DNA of 64,000 bases from positions 2,108,001 through 2,172,000 of the forward strand of contig NZ_CP061721.1 in the NCBI RefSeq assembly GCF_014764445.1, in the 5' to 3' direction. The position numbers were made by a program, and so were the translations under genes. Numbering within the stretch: position 1 is the stretch's first letter; every line of letters starts with the position of its first letter. The DNA is from Pseudarthrobacter sp. BIM B-2242. Its GTDB lineage: Bacteria; Actinomycetota; Actinomycetes; Actinomycetales; Micrococcaceae. Below, in pieces: positions 46,151 to 55,452 of this stretch. The notes beneath the pieces were generated by a model. That model made no database searches. It saw only the letters and a program-made list of their open reading frames with translations, and was not told the DNA's origin.

Positions 46151-46561
46151 GTGGCACAAAACGCACGCGAGCACCGGGACGACCAAGGCCGTTCCGAGTA
46201 CCAGGGCGTTCCCGCAAATGCGCTGCCCCTGACGGCCAGTGAAGACCGCCAATGGGCCACACTGGCACACTTTGGCGGGATCCTCGGTTGCGTGCCGTCC
46301 CTGCTGATCTACCTGATTTTCCGTGAACGCGGGCCTTTCACCGCGCAGGAATCCAAGGAAGCACTGAACTTCAGCCTGCCGCCCACCATCGCGGCACTGG
46401 TGGCCAACCTGCTGGTGTTCATTCCTGTGGTGGGCAACATCTTCGCCGTCATTGCCACCCTCATCTGGATTGCCCTGACCTGCTTCTCGGTGGCCGCCGG
46501 CATCCACGTTAATAAGGGCCAGCCGCACCGCTACCAGTACAACCTGCGCTGGATTAAGTAA
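46151..46561 (+). CDS. DUF4870 family membrane protein
   Basis: 136 aa with a hydrophilic N-terminus and three hydrophobic segments (GILGCVPSLLIYLIF, TIAALVANLLVFIPVVGNIFAVIATLIWIALTCFSVAAGI). Typical DUF4870/Tic20-like small membrane protein: WATLAHFGGILG, ESKEALNFSL, and a closing YNLRWIK. Function unknown. GTG start with AAGGATG upstream. Confidence 0.9.
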   Translation: MAQNAREHRDDQGRSEYQGVPANALPLTASEDRQWATLAHFGGILGCVPSLLIYLIFRERGPFTAQESKEALNFSLPPTIAALVANLLVFIPVVGNIFAVIATLIWIALTCFSVAAGIHVNKGQPHRYQYNLRWIK

Positions 46562-46700
46562 TCCCCACCTGCACCCTCGCCTCGCAAGCTCGGCCAGGGA
46601 ACCCTGCAGGCGTGGGCCCATCCACCTGCTAAACGGGGTCCCGAGGGCCCCGACGCGAGCCTGCGAGTGTTAACAAGTGACCCTGCGCTGGTTGGGCCGG

Positions 46701-47930
46701 TCAGTCCGGCAGGACCCTTCGGACCACGGCGTCCGCCAGCAGCCGACCCTTCAGGGTCAGGATCAACGTGCCGGCGAAGGCGGCACGCGGCTCCACGAGG
46801 CCCTCGGCAATCAGCCCGGCAACAGCATGGCGGCCCGACTCTCCCAGCGAGGCGACGGCCAGCCCCGAGACGAGCCGCGCCTCAAGCATCACGCGCTCCA
46901 TATCCCGGGTTTCGGCGTCGAGCGTTTCCCTCCCTGCGGCGGGTGACAACCCCTGCGCCAGCCGCCCCGCGTAAGCGGTGGGATGCTTGACATTCCACCA
47001 GCGGACCCCGCCCACGTGCGAATGCGCGCCCGGTCCGATCCCCCACCAGTCATCCCCGCGCCAGTAGGCCAGGTTGTGCCGGCACGCCTGCTCCGGCGTC
47101 CGTGACCAGTTGCTGACCTCATACCAGGCCAGCCCTGCTTCGCCGATCAGCTGGTCGGCGAGCTCGTATTTGTCGGCGTGGTCGTCGTCGTCAATCCCGG
47201 GGACTTCGCCCCGCCGGATCTGTGCGGCCAGTTTTGTGCCGTCCTCCACAATCAGGGCATAGGCACTGATGTGATCCGGCTCGTAGGACAATGCGGTTTC
47301 CAGGGAGTACCGCCAGTCATCGAGGGACTCGCCCGGTGTTCCGTAGATCAGATCCAGGCTCACGGCCAGTCCTGCCTCGCGCGCCCACTGCACCACCTGC
47401 GGCACGCGGCTGGGCGTGTGTGTGCGGTCCAGGACTTTGAGCACGTGCGGGACGGCGGACTGCATACCGAAGGAGACACGGGTGAAGCCTGCGTTCTTCA
47501 GCAGCGCCAGCGATTCGGGGGTGACGGAATCGGGGTTGGCTTCAGTGGTGACTTCGGCACCGGCCTCAAGCCCCCACTCTCCGATTGCGGCACCGAGAAT
47601 GCGGGCCAGGTCTTCGGCCGGGAGCAGCGTGGGCGTGCCGCCGCCGAAGAACACCGTGCTCATGGGCCGGGCAGGGAGGCCTGACTCAGCCAGCGCCCGC
47701 GCGGCGAGCCTGACTTCGGAGATGGCAGTGTCCGCGTACGCGTCCTGGGACGCGCCCCCGCCGAGTTCGGTGGCCGTGTACGTGTTGAAGTCGCAGTATC
47801 CGCAGCGGACAGCGCAGAACGGGATGTGCACGTAGAGCCCGAAGTTCCGGGCCGTCGCACCCTCTGCTGCCTGGGCAGGCAGCAGACCGTCCGACGGCGC
47901 CGGGTCACCAAGGGGAAGGACGCTAGGCAT
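46701..47930 (-). CDS. hemW: Haem chaperone HemW (radical SAM)
   Basis: 409 aa. Delivers haem to target proteins; formerly misannotated as oxygen-independent coproporphyrinogen oxidase. Radical-SAM cluster motif CAVRCGYCDFNTY (C-x3-C-x2-C), GGGTPTLL, TTEANPDSVTPESL and GMQSAVPHVLKVLDR, and a C-terminal HemW domain (ISAYALIVEDGTKLA, NLAYWRGDDWWGIGPGAHSHVGGVRWWN). It lacks the extra Cys of true HemN. 24 bp after lepA in the conserved lepA-hemW order. Confidence 0.93.
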   Translation of the reverse strand: MPSVLPLGDPAPSDGLLPAQAAEGATARNFGLYVHIPFCAVRCGYCDFNTYTATELGGGASQDAYADTAISEVRLAARALAESGLPARPMSTVFFGGGTPTLLPAEDLARILGAAIGEWGLEAGAEVTTEANPDSVTPESLALLKNAGFTRVSFGMQSAVPHVLKVLDRTHTPSRVPQVVQWAREAGLAVSLDLIYGTPGESLDDWRYSLETALSYEPDHISAYALIVEDGTKLAAQIRRGEVPGIDDDDHADKYELADQLIGEAGLAWYEVSNWSRTPEQACRHNLAYWRGDDWWGIGPGAHSHVGGVRWWNVKHPTAYAGRLAQGLSPAAGRETLDAETRDMERVMLEARLVSGLAVASLGESGRHAVAGLIAEGLVEPRAAFAGTLILTLKGRLLADAVVRRVLPD

Positions 47931-47954
47931 TGCGGTGGCCTCGCTGCGCGTGGG

Positions 47955-49811
47955 TCACTTCTTCTTGGCCTTGTCCTTTGATTCGTCGGTGGTGAGGGCG
48001 GCAATGAATGCTTCCTGCGGCACCTCCACCGTGCCCACCATCTTCATGCGCTTCTTGCCTTCTTTTTGCTTCTCCAACAGCTTGCGTTTACGCGAGATGT
48101 CACCGCCGTAGCACTTGGCCAGGACGTCCTTGCGGATGGCCCGGATGCTTTCGCGGGCAATGATGCGTGAGCCAATCGCCGCTTGGATGGGCACTTCGAA
48201 CTGCTGGCGGGGAATCAGCTCGCGCAGCTTGGTGGTCATCATCACGCCGTAGGCGTAGGCCTTCTCCCGGTGCGTGATGGCGGAGAATGCATCCACCTGC
48301 TCGCCCTGCAGCATGATGTCCACCTTGACCAGATCGGCCACCTGATCGCCGTCGGCCTTCCAGTCCAGCGAGCCGTAGCCCCGGGTCTTGGATTTAAGGA
48401 TGTCGAAGAAGTCGAAGACAATCTCGGCCAGGGGCAGGCGATACCGGATCTCAACCCGGTCCTCGGAGAGGTAGTCCATGCCGCCCAACACGCCGCGCCG
48501 GCTCTGGCAGAGTTCCATGATGGCCCCGACGAACTCGTTCGGCGCCAAAATGGTGGCGGAAACCATCGGCTCGCGGACTTCGGCGATCTTACCGGAGGGG
48601 TACTCGCTCGGGTTGGTCACATGGACAACCTTCTTGTCCTCCAGGGTCACCTCGTATTCCACGTTGGGTGCCGTGGAGATGAGGTCGAGGTTGTATTCAC
48701 GTTCGAGGCGCTCCCGAGTGATCTCCAGGTGGAGCAGGCCCAGGAAACCCACACGGAAGCCGAAGCCCAGCGCAGCCGACGTTTCAGGCTCGTAGACCAG
48801 CGCGGCGTCGTTGAGCATCAGCTTCTCCAGTGCGTCGCGGAGCACCGGATAATCCGTGCCGTCCAGCGGATAAAGTCCGGAGAACACCATGGGCTTCGCA
48901 TCGGCGTAGCCCGGGAGCGAAACAGCGGCCGGCTTGGCAAGGTTGGTGACGGTATCGCCGACCTTGGACAGGCGGACGTCCTTCACTCCCGTGATGAGGT
49001 ACCCCACTTCGCCGACGCCCAGACCCTTGGACGGGGTGGGTTCCGGTGAACTCACGCCGATCTCGAGGAGTTCGTGCGTGGCCCGTGTGGACATCATCTG
49101 GATACGCTCACGGGGATGCAGCATGCCGTCAACCACACGGACATAAGTGACGACGCCGCGGTAAGTGTCGTAGACCGAATCAAAAATCATGGCGCGCGCG
49201 GGAGCATTGGGGTCGCCCACGGGGGCCGGCAGGTCCCGGACAATTTTGTCCAGCAGGGCCTCGACGCCCATCCCCGTTTTGCCCGAAACCCGGAGGACAT
49301 CTTCGGGGTCGCCACCGATCAGGCTTGCGAGCTCGGCCGCGTACTTCTCGGGCTGGGCCGCCGGAAGGTCGATCTTGTTCAGCACCGGAATGATGGTGAG
49401 GTTATTCTCCATCGCCAGGTAGAGGTTGGCGAGGGTCTGCGCCTCAATGCCCTGGGCCGCATCCACGAGCAGGACCGCGCCTTCGCAGGCTGCCAGGGAG
49501 CGGGATACCTCATAGGTGAAGTCCACGTGGCCCGGGGTGTCGATCATGTTCAGGGCGTAGCTGCTGCCATCGAGTTCCCACGGCATACGAACGGCCTGGG
49601 ACTTGATGGTGATGCCGCGCTCGCGTTCGATATCCATGCGATCCAGGTACTGGGCCTTCATATCGCGCGGCTGAACCACGCCGGTCAACTGCAGCATCCG
49701 GTCGGCCAGGGTGGACTTACCGTGGTCAATGTGCGCGATGATGCAGAAATTCCGAATGGTTGCCGGATCTGTCGCGGCGGGCACCGGGGCGGTGCGGGCC
49801 ATGGGAGACAC
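47955..49811 (-). CDS. lepA: Elongation factor 4 (LepA)
   Basis: 618 aa translational GTPase that back-translocates or remodels ribosomes. G domain [49 protein letters not shown]; domain II; EF-G-like domains III and V; and the LepA-specific C-terminal domain ([24 protein letters not shown]). GTG 49811 has AAGGAC upstream; the ATG nine bases later is an alternative. Upstream of hemW. Confidence 0.97.
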   Translation of the reverse strand: MSPMARTAPVPAATDPATIRNFCIIAHIDHGKSTLADRMLQLTGVVQPRDMKAQYLDRMDIERERGITIKSQAVRMPWELDGSSYALNMIDTPGHVDFTYEVSRSLAACEGAVLLVDAAQGIEAQTLANLYLAMENNLTIIPVLNKIDLPAAQPEKYAAELASLIGGDPEDVLRVSGKTGMGVEALLDKIVRDLPAPVGDPNAPARAMIFDSVYDTYRGVVTYVRVVDGMLHPRERIQMMSTRATHELLEIGVSSPEPTPSKGLGVGEVGYLITGVKDVRLSKVGDTVTNLAKPAAVSLPGYADAKPMVFSGLYPLDGTDYPVLRDALEKLMLNDAALVYEPETSAALGFGFRVGFLGLLHLEITRERLEREYNLDLISTAPNVEYEVTLEDKKVVHVTNPSEYPSGKIAEVREPMVSATILAPNEFVGAIMELCQSRRGVLGGMDYLSEDRVEIRYRLPLAEIVFDFFDILKSKTRGYGSLDWKADGDQVADLVKVDIMLQGEQVDAFSAITHREKAYAYGVMMTTKLRELIPRQQFEVPIQAAIGSRIIARESIRAIRKDVLAKCYGGDISRKRKLLEKQKEGKKRMKMVGTVEVPQEAFIAALTTDESKDKAKKK

Positions 49812-49974
49812 GCAGGGTCCTTACTGTTGGCAGTCACGCGGCCGCCACCAGGACGCACCAAAGGCACCCTGCGGCCGGACCGCACATTTTGAACCTCAAG
49901 TGTCCCACGTCCGGGGGCAACGCACTGCATTCAGCAGCAAACGCGCGGTGCCGGTCGGCGATATTGTTTTTCCC

Positions 49975-50523
49975 ATGCCTATCAACCTCCGCTCACTGGC
50001 CGACGCCGTACGGACATCCATCAGGGTGCTGCAAAAGATACGGTCCGGGGTAGCCGCGCCAGCGCCACAGCGCTCCCCGGGGAAGGCCCGCCAATCTCCG
50101 CCCGCACCATCTGCCATCTCCACGGCCTATCCCGGGGACTTCAGCGGAGCCTCCTCTGTCCGCTACGCGCCGCACCCCGACGGGAGCGCCGACCCCGGTG
50201 AAATCGTGTGGGCCTGGGTCCCGTACGAGGAGGACCACTCGCGGGGCAAGGACCGGCCGGTCCTGCTGGTGGGCACGAGCGGGCGATACCTGCTCGCGCT
50301 GATGCTTACCAGCAGGGACCACGACCAGGACGGCCACCGGTCCGAGGACTATGTGGACATTGGCACCGGCAGGTGGGACCGGCAGCGGAGGCCCAGCGAA
50401 GCCAACCTCAGCCGGATCCTGCAGATCGCCCCGGACGCCATACGGCGCGACGGTGCAGTCCTGGACCGGAAGCGCTTCGATCTGGTGGCTGCGGGGCTGC
50501 GCCGGCGACACGGCTGGACGTAG
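49975..50523 (+). CDS. PemK/MazF-like protein without a visible antitoxin
   Basis: 182 aa. An unusual ~60-residue N-terminal extension (basic, then Pro/Ser-rich) precedes a PemK/MazF-like SH3-type barrel: GEIVWAWVPYEEDHSRGKDRPVLLVG and LALMLTSRDHDQ. The canonical toxin binds and cleaves mRNA. No antitoxin gene is adjacent on either side, so a toxin-antitoxin role is doubtful and a housekeeping or degenerate role is possible. ATG 49975 follows TATTGT by seven bases, so the mRNA appears leaderless. Divergent from lepA. Confidence 0.8.
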   Translation: MPINLRSLADAVRTSIRVLQKIRSGVAAPAPQRSPGKARQSPPAPSAISTAYPGDFSGASSVRYAPHPDGSADPGEIVWAWVPYEEDHSRGKDRPVLLVGTSGRYLLALMLTSRDHDQDGHRSEDYVDIGTGRWDRQRRPSEANLSRILQIAPDAIRRDGAVLDRKRFDLVAAGLRRRHGWT

Positions 50524-50556
50524 CCCGCCTAAATGGCCAGCCACCAGGGGTTCTGC

Positions 50557-50562
50557 TATTCT
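50557..50562 (+). promoter_or_regulatory. Probable -10 box for rpsT
   Basis: TATTCT inside the small inverted repeat GCTAT-TCTTT-ATAGC. It would give a leader of about 125 nt before rpsT, long enough for S20 autoregulation. Promoter call is tentative. Confidence 0.3.
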
Positions 50563-50692
50563 TTATAGCTGTGTGTCCGTGCAGGTCGACGGCCACTCAT
50601 GGTTGGTCGCCATAGGTATCCCCACGCCGCTCAGTCAATGGCCAATCTGAAAGCCCTCTAGACCATTTCCGCATTAAAAAGAGAGTTCACAC

Positions 50693-50953
50693 GTGGCTAA
50701 TATCAAGTCCCAGAAGAAGCGCATCCTCACCAACGAGAAGGCACGCCTGCGCAACAACGCAGTCAAGTCTGAGCTGAAGACGGCCATCCGCGCCGTCAAC
50801 ACCGCCGTTGAGTCCACTGACAAGGATGCAGCCGCTGCTGCCCTGGTTGCCGCCAGCCGCAAGCTGGACAAGGCTGTCAGCAAGGGTGTTCTGCACAAGA
50901 ACAACGCAGCGAACCGCAAGTCGGCGATCTCCAAGAAGGTCAACGCACTGTAA
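50693..50953 (+). CDS. rpsT: 30S ribosomal protein S20
   Basis: 86 aa, Lys/Ala-rich three-helix protein binding 16S rRNA. Characteristic start [34 protein letters not shown] and end [26 protein letters not shown] start with AGAGAG upstream. Strong codon bias and Lys content stand out from neighbours, as for a highly expressed ribosomal protein. Convergent with holA. Confidence 0.97.
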   Translation: MANIKSQKKRILTNEKARLRNNAVKSELKTAIRAVNTAVESTDKDAAAAALVAASRKLDKAVSKGVLHKNNAANRKSAISKKVNAL

Positions 50954-50978
50954 GGTTTCCAGTTCACTGAACTGATGA

Positions 50979-51011
50979 TTGAGGCCGGCACCTGACAGGT
51001 GCCGGCCTCAA
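50979..51011. terminator. 33-bp palindromic terminator
   Basis: 16-base arms (TTGAGGCCGGCACCTG and its complement) around a single A, followed by CTCTTT on the plus strand. Terminates rpsT and probably holA from the other side. Confidence 0.8.
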
Positions 51012-51068
51012 CTCTTTAAGCCCAGAGACCTGCCCTGAGGATCGTGCCGTCCGGGCGCCTGGCGTGAG

Positions 51069-52085
51069 TCAGTGACGCTGCACGGAGGTGGCAATGATCG
51101 TCACCGCATGTTCAACTGCGTACACCGGGTCACGCGAGAGCCCTTTCACCTGCGCATCAGCCTCGGCCGTTGCCTGGATGGCGCGGACCAAGCCTTCGGG
51201 CGTCCAGCGACGGACATCACGCTGGGCCTGCTCCACCAGCCAAGGCTGCATGCCAAGCTCCCTGGCTATCTGCGCGGAAGAACCATGGGCGCCGGCCACT
51301 TTGGCCACCGTCCGCAGCTTTGCCGCCAGCGCCGCAACCAGGGGAACCGGATCGGCTCCGGTAGCCAAAGCATGCCGGAGCGTGGACAACGCCACGGGAC
51401 CGTTCCCGGCCATCGCGGCATCGGCCACCTTGAAAGCCGTGGCCTCGATCCTGCCGCCGTAGTAGCGGTCCACCAACTCGGGCGTCACGGCACCCGTGGC
51501 ATCGGCGATCAGCTGACTGCAGGCTGCTGCCAGTTCGGACAGGTTGGCTCCGACCGCATTTACCAGCGCCTGCACTGCGTCGGAGGTGATCTTCCTTCCT
51601 GCAGCCCTGAACTCTGCGGCGACAAACGCTGCCTTCTCCGCGTCTTTTTTCATGGGCTGGCAGTCCACTACGGGCCAACCGCCGGCTTTGACGGCATCAA
51701 GGAGTTTCTTGCCGCGGACTCCCCCGCCATGGCGCAAGACCAGGACCGCGTCGGGTTCGGGATGTGCCAGGTACTTGAGGGCGTCGGCGAGGAAGGCATC
51801 GTTCATGCTTTCAACGCCTTCGACTTCGATCAGCTTGCGCTCACCGAAGAGGGAGGGGCTGACGTTCATGGCCAGTGAGCCCGGCTCGTAAATGCCGGCG
51901 GTCAGGCGGGTGACCTCCACGTCGGGGAACGCTGTCCGTACCTGTGAGCGGATGTGGTCCATGGCGCGGATACCGAGGTATTCCTCCGGTCCGCCCACAA
52001 GGACGACTCCGGCGGGGGTTACGTCGCGCCAGGAGGCAACGTTCGACGCCGTCGTCCTGGTTCGTGTGGTTTGGGCAGCGGCCAT
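51069..52085 (-). CDS. holA: DNA polymerase III delta subunit
   Basis: 338 aa clamp-loader subunit that opens the beta clamp. Domain order: AAA+-like domain I without a Walker A (VVLVGGPEEYLGIRAMDHI), LAMNVSPSLFGERKLIEVEGVESM, then VLVLRHGGGVRGKKLLDAVKAGGWPVVDCQPMKKD, and the C-terminal collar domain with FKVADAAMAGN and LGMQPWLVEQAQRDVRRWTPEGL. It usually follows comEC; here the M1 peptidase and a membrane protein separate the two. Confidence 0.94.
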   Translation of the reverse strand: MAAAQTTRTRTTASNVASWRDVTPAGVVLVGGPEEYLGIRAMDHIRSQVRTAFPDVEVTRLTAGIYEPGSLAMNVSPSLFGERKLIEVEGVESMNDAFLADALKYLAHPEPDAVLVLRHGGGVRGKKLLDAVKAGGWPVVDCQPMKKDAEKAAFVAAEFRAAGRKITSDAVQALVNAVGANLSELAAACSQLIADATGAVTPELVDRYYGGRIEATAFKVADAAMAGNGPVALSTLRHALATGADPVPLVAALAAKLRTVAKVAGAHGSSAQIARELGMQPWLVEQAQRDVRRWTPEGLVRAIQATAEADAQVKGLSRDPVYAVEHAVTIIATSVQRH

Positions 52086-52352
52086 GCTGGATTCCTCCCG
52101 GAAATTCTGGTGCAGTGTCTAAGCCTGCCATGGCAGGCCCCTCCCACCAACCGCGGCCACTGTTCGGGTGAAGGCGGTTGGCGGGCCCGTCGTGGAAACG
52201 GCCGGATGTAACGGCACAGTAACGCCACCGGCGGTGCAATGGAACACCGCGCCCGCGTGTGGGCCGGTGCCAAGGTGGCTGCGAAACACACAGATACACG
52301 GTTGTGGGCAGCAGCATCTTCCGCCGACTACTCAGGAAAGCAGGAATTGCCG

Positions 52353-54560
52353 ATGTCGCACCAACACCCGGCCGCCGGACCCGGCCCTCATGCCGCCGGC
52401 GGACGCCGGCGCACGGCCGCGCTTGCGGCACTGCTGCTGTGCTTTGCCTCGCTGCCTGTCACCGCCGCGGCCACCGAAACATCCCCGGATACGGCCCAGG
52501 AAGGGTCCATCCCGGGGGGAGCCGATTTCCGGCCAGGGGCGCCCGGGCTGGGTGATCCCTACTTTCCGCTGGACGGCAACGGCGGCTATGACGTCGACGA
52601 ATATGTGCTGGACCTCAGCTATGATCCGGTGACCGACGTCCTGGGCGGGACGGCGACCATCGTCGCCAAAGCCACGCAGGACCTCTCGGCATTTAATCTT
52701 GACCTGGACGGCCTAACGGTCCGCGGCGTGACGGTCAACGACCGTTCGGCGCAATTCACGCGAGACGCCGGCGAACTGACCGTTACTCCGCAGCGGGGCA
52801 TCAGGGACAACAGCCGCTTCACTACGGAGGTACGCTACGACGGCGTTCCGGAAACCCTCACCGACCTGTTCGGGCAATCCGGTTTCTTCCACACCGACGA
52901 CGGCTCCCTGGTCATCGGGCAGCCGCATGTGGCAGCGACCTGGTTCCCGGTCAACGACCATCCGCTGGACAAAGCCTCGTACACGTTCCGGATATCGGTC
53001 CCGGAAGGTCTCGAAGTGGTGGCCAACGGGCGCCTGGTTGACAACCGGACCCGGGACGGCCTGACCACCTGGACGTGGGATGCGCGCGAACCGATGGCGT
53101 CCTATCTTGCCACGGCCAGTGTGGGGCAGTGGGACTTCAGTGAGTACCAGGTCGGGCGCATTAACTATCTTGATGCGCTGGACCCTGACCTCTTTGACCC
53201 GGTGGCGGAACCGCGGACCGGAACAAACTTCGTATGGTCCCAGGCAGCGGACAATTCCTACAAACGGCTTACACGTACTATCGCCGTACCGGCCAGCGGG
53301 GCGCAGCTGTCATTCTGGCTGGCCCGCGATACAGAGCCCAACTGGGATTTCACCTTCGTGGAGGCCCGTACCGCCGGCGCTGAGGACTGGACCACCCTGC
53401 CCGATGCAAACGGGCACACCTCCGCGGTGACAGGCCTTTCCTGCCCCCGGTGGCACATCCAGCATCCGTTCCTGACCCACTACCAGACGGGCGACAGCGC
53501 GGGCGGCTGCACGGCGGCGGGCAGCTCCGGCGTGTGGCGGGCGGCCAGCGGCGCCAGCGACGGCTGGGAACAGTGGACGGCCGACCTGGCCGGCTTTGCC
53601 GGCACTAACGTCGAAGTCTCCATCAGCTACGTCAGTGACGACGTCACCCAGAATCCCGGCGTGTTTGTCGACGACGTGGTGGTCTCCACGGGCGAGGGCA
53701 GCACATCCTTCGAGGACGACGGCGACACCCTGGACGGCTGGACCGTCCCCGGTCAGCCGACGGGCAGCCCCGGCAACGTGAACGACTGGATCGTCACGGC
53801 CGAGCCTCCCCCGGGAATCGGCGAAAACGTCCGGGCTTCATTCGACAGGCAGCCGGAAATCATCGAATTCCTCGAAGGCTACTTCGGCCGGTATCCGTTC
53901 CGGGACGCCGGCGGGACCGCCGACGACCTCCGGGGCCTGGGCTTCGCCTTGGAAAACCAGACGCGGCCTATCTATTCCATGGACTTCTTCCACGACCGGC
54001 TGCAAGGCGATGCAGTGGTGGTGCACGAATTGGCGCACCAGTGGGTCGGTGACAGTGTCTCCGTGCAGGCCTGGCAGCATATCTGGCTCAACGAGGGATT
54101 CGCCACCTTTGCCGAATGGCTGTGGAGTGAAAACGAGGACCTGCAAACGGCCCAGGCAAGCTTCGATTCCTTTGCCTCGATCCCGGCCGATCACCCGTTC
54201 TGGAAGGTCAGGATCGGGGATCCCGGGCCCGACGCTTTATTCGACTCCGCGGTCTACGCCCGGGGCGCCATGACCCTGCACGCGCTGCGCCAGGCGGTCG
54301 GCGACGAGGATTTCTTCAGCATCCTGCGCGAGTGGCCGCAACTCAATGCCGGCGGCAGCGTCACCACAGATGGTTTCATTACCCTCGCCGAAAAAATCTC
54401 CGGCCAGGAACTGAACCCGCTATTCGACGTATGGCTGTTCACCGCGGCGAAACCGGCCGGTCTTGATCCCACGCCGGCCCTCAGCACGGCACCGGGCGCG
54501 CCGGATGCGCCGCCCGCCGTCGGTAACCTTGACCGGAGGAACGGAGGCAAGACCCGCTGA
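52353..54560 (+). CDS. Secreted M1 family metallopeptidase with an inserted MAM/InhA-like domain
   Basis: 735 aa exported aminopeptidase-type protein. Signal peptide: RRRTAALAALLLCFASLPVTAAA (about 18-40). The N-terminal M1 beta domain (~75-270) is followed by an insertion of about 200 residues (~285-490; FWLARDTEPNWDFTFVEARTAG, GCTAAGSSGVWRAASGASDGW, VFVDDVVVSTGEGSTSFED) resembling the MAM/VEG-like modules of immune inhibitor A proteases. The catalytic domain follows: substrate motif GFALENQT, HELAH (558-562) and Glu581 in NEGFATFAEW, 18 residues after the second His. ATG 52353 has AGGAA upstream. Confidence 0.9.
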   Translation: MSHQHPAAGPGPHAAGGRRRTAALAALLLCFASLPVTAAATETSPDTAQEGSIPGGADFRPGAPGLGDPYFPLDGNGGYDVDEYVLDLSYDPVTDVLGGTATIVAKATQDLSAFNLDLDGLTVRGVTVNDRSAQFTRDAGELTVTPQRGIRDNSRFTTEVRYDGVPETLTDLFGQSGFFHTDDGSLVIGQPHVAATWFPVNDHPLDKASYTFRISVPEGLEVVANGRLVDNRTRDGLTTWTWDAREPMASYLATASVGQWDFSEYQVGRINYLDALDPDLFDPVAEPRTGTNFVWSQAADNSYKRLTRTIAVPASGAQLSFWLARDTEPNWDFTFVEARTAGAEDWTTLPDANGHTSAVTGLSCPRWHIQHPFLTHYQTGDSAGGCTAAGSSGVWRAASGASDGWEQWTADLAGFAGTNVEVSISYVSDDVTQNPGVFVDDVVVSTGEGSTSFEDDGDTLDGWTVPGQPTGSPGNVNDWIVTAEPPPGIGENVRASFDRQPEIIEFLEGYFGRYPFRDAGGTADDLRGLGFALENQTRPIYSMDFFHDRLQGDAVVVHELAHQWVGDSVSVQAWQHIWLNEGFATFAEWLWSENEDLQTAQASFDSFASIPADHPFWKVRIGDPGPDALFDSAVYARGAMTLHALRQAVGDEDFFSILREWPQLNAGGSVTTDGFITLAEKISGQELNPLFDVWLFTAAKPAGLDPTPALSTAPGAPDAPPAVGNLDRRNGGKTR

Positions 54561-54583
54561 GCACGTAAACCTGCTCCAGTGCC

Positions 54584-54624
54584 CAGAGAACGCCCTTCCC
54601 GGCCGCCGGGAAGGGCGTTCTCTG
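54584..54624. terminator. Hairpin terminator after the M1 peptidase gene
   Basis: 19-base arms (CAGAGAACGCCCTTCCCGG and its complement) around the loop CCG. It has a weak U-tract on both sides. Confidence 0.65.
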
Positions 54625-54818
54625 CGCTCGTTCCGGGACAGGAACACCGGATCCACCCAGGCAACGGCAATGGCGCGTTCCTTCCCGTCCCGCAGAACGG
54701 GCGGGCTAGGTTACCCGTCCACGTAGACTCCCCCGTGGGGGAACCGGAGAGGGGCAGTTGCCCGTGTGGTTTTGCCATCAGCACGAGACGCAACTAATTC
54801 AACCAGAGAGGCTACGGA

Positions 54819-55406
54819 ATGGACCCGTACCAACAGCCCCGGCCACCGGATCGAACTCCGCCCCACTCTCCCCGGGGGCAGTATCCGCCACAGCCTTACT
54901 ACGGAGCGCCACAGCCCGGGTGGCAGGGGCCTCCGCCGCAGAAGAAAAGCAGGTTTGGCTGGATACTCGGTGGAATTGCACTGGCCGTGACGCTGCTCTG
55001 CGTTCTGGGATTCGTAGGGTGCTCGGCCCTCGCTCAGGAGATCAACGGTGGCGGCGGCTCCCAAAAGGAGAAGGCCAATGGACTGATGGCCAGGGCTGAC
55101 AACGTACCGGAGGATGACTGGGTTGAGGTCTTCCGTCGCAACCCCAACGTCGATCCAGGATGCCTCTCCATCGACACATCGTGCTTGCGTTTGACCGCGC
55201 GGTGGTCCGTGGACCACAAGGTCAGCCTCGACGAGGCAGCAGAGAGGTTCGGGATGAAGTCCGGGTTGGACGGCCCGGACACAGGGCTCTACGTGGGTTG
55301 CATCAAGGCAGAGTTTGATGGGGTAAGCGGAGAGTCACTCTGCATCAACGAGTCCCCGGAGGGCTCTGATTCCTACGAGGTCACCATTCAGATGCAGCGT
55401 GACTAG
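54819..55406 (+). CDS. Hypothetical membrane-anchored protein with Pro-rich N-terminus
   Basis: 195 aa. The cytoplasmic N-terminus (1-45) is rich in Pro, Gln, Tyr and Gly (YYGAPQPGWQGPPPQKKSRF), followed by one membrane helix (GWILGGIALAVTLLCVLGFVGCSAL) and a ~120-residue extracytoplasmic part with four Cys (NPNVDPGCLSIDTSCLRLTARW, YVGCIKAEFDGV, SLCINESPEG) that could form two disulfides. I do not recognise the extracellular fold. It lies between the M1 peptidase and comEC, convergent with comEC. Confidence 0.7.
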   Translation: MDPYQQPRPPDRTPPHSPRGQYPPQPYYGAPQPGWQGPPPQKKSRFGWILGGIALAVTLLCVLGFVGCSALAQEINGGGGSQKEKANGLMARADNVPEDDWVEVFRRNPNVDPGCLSIDTSCLRLTARWSVDHKVSLDEAAERFGMKSGLDGPDTGLYVGCIKAEFDGVSGESLCINESPEGSDSYEVTIQMQRD

Positions 55407-55452
55407 GGACTGAATTTTCCTACCCGCGAATTGGGCCCGCCCAATTGAGTGC

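Noticed and set aside
49975..50523. Toxin-antitoxin pair
   Set aside because: No antitoxin-sized ORF with coding character adjoins the PemK-like gene on the same strand.
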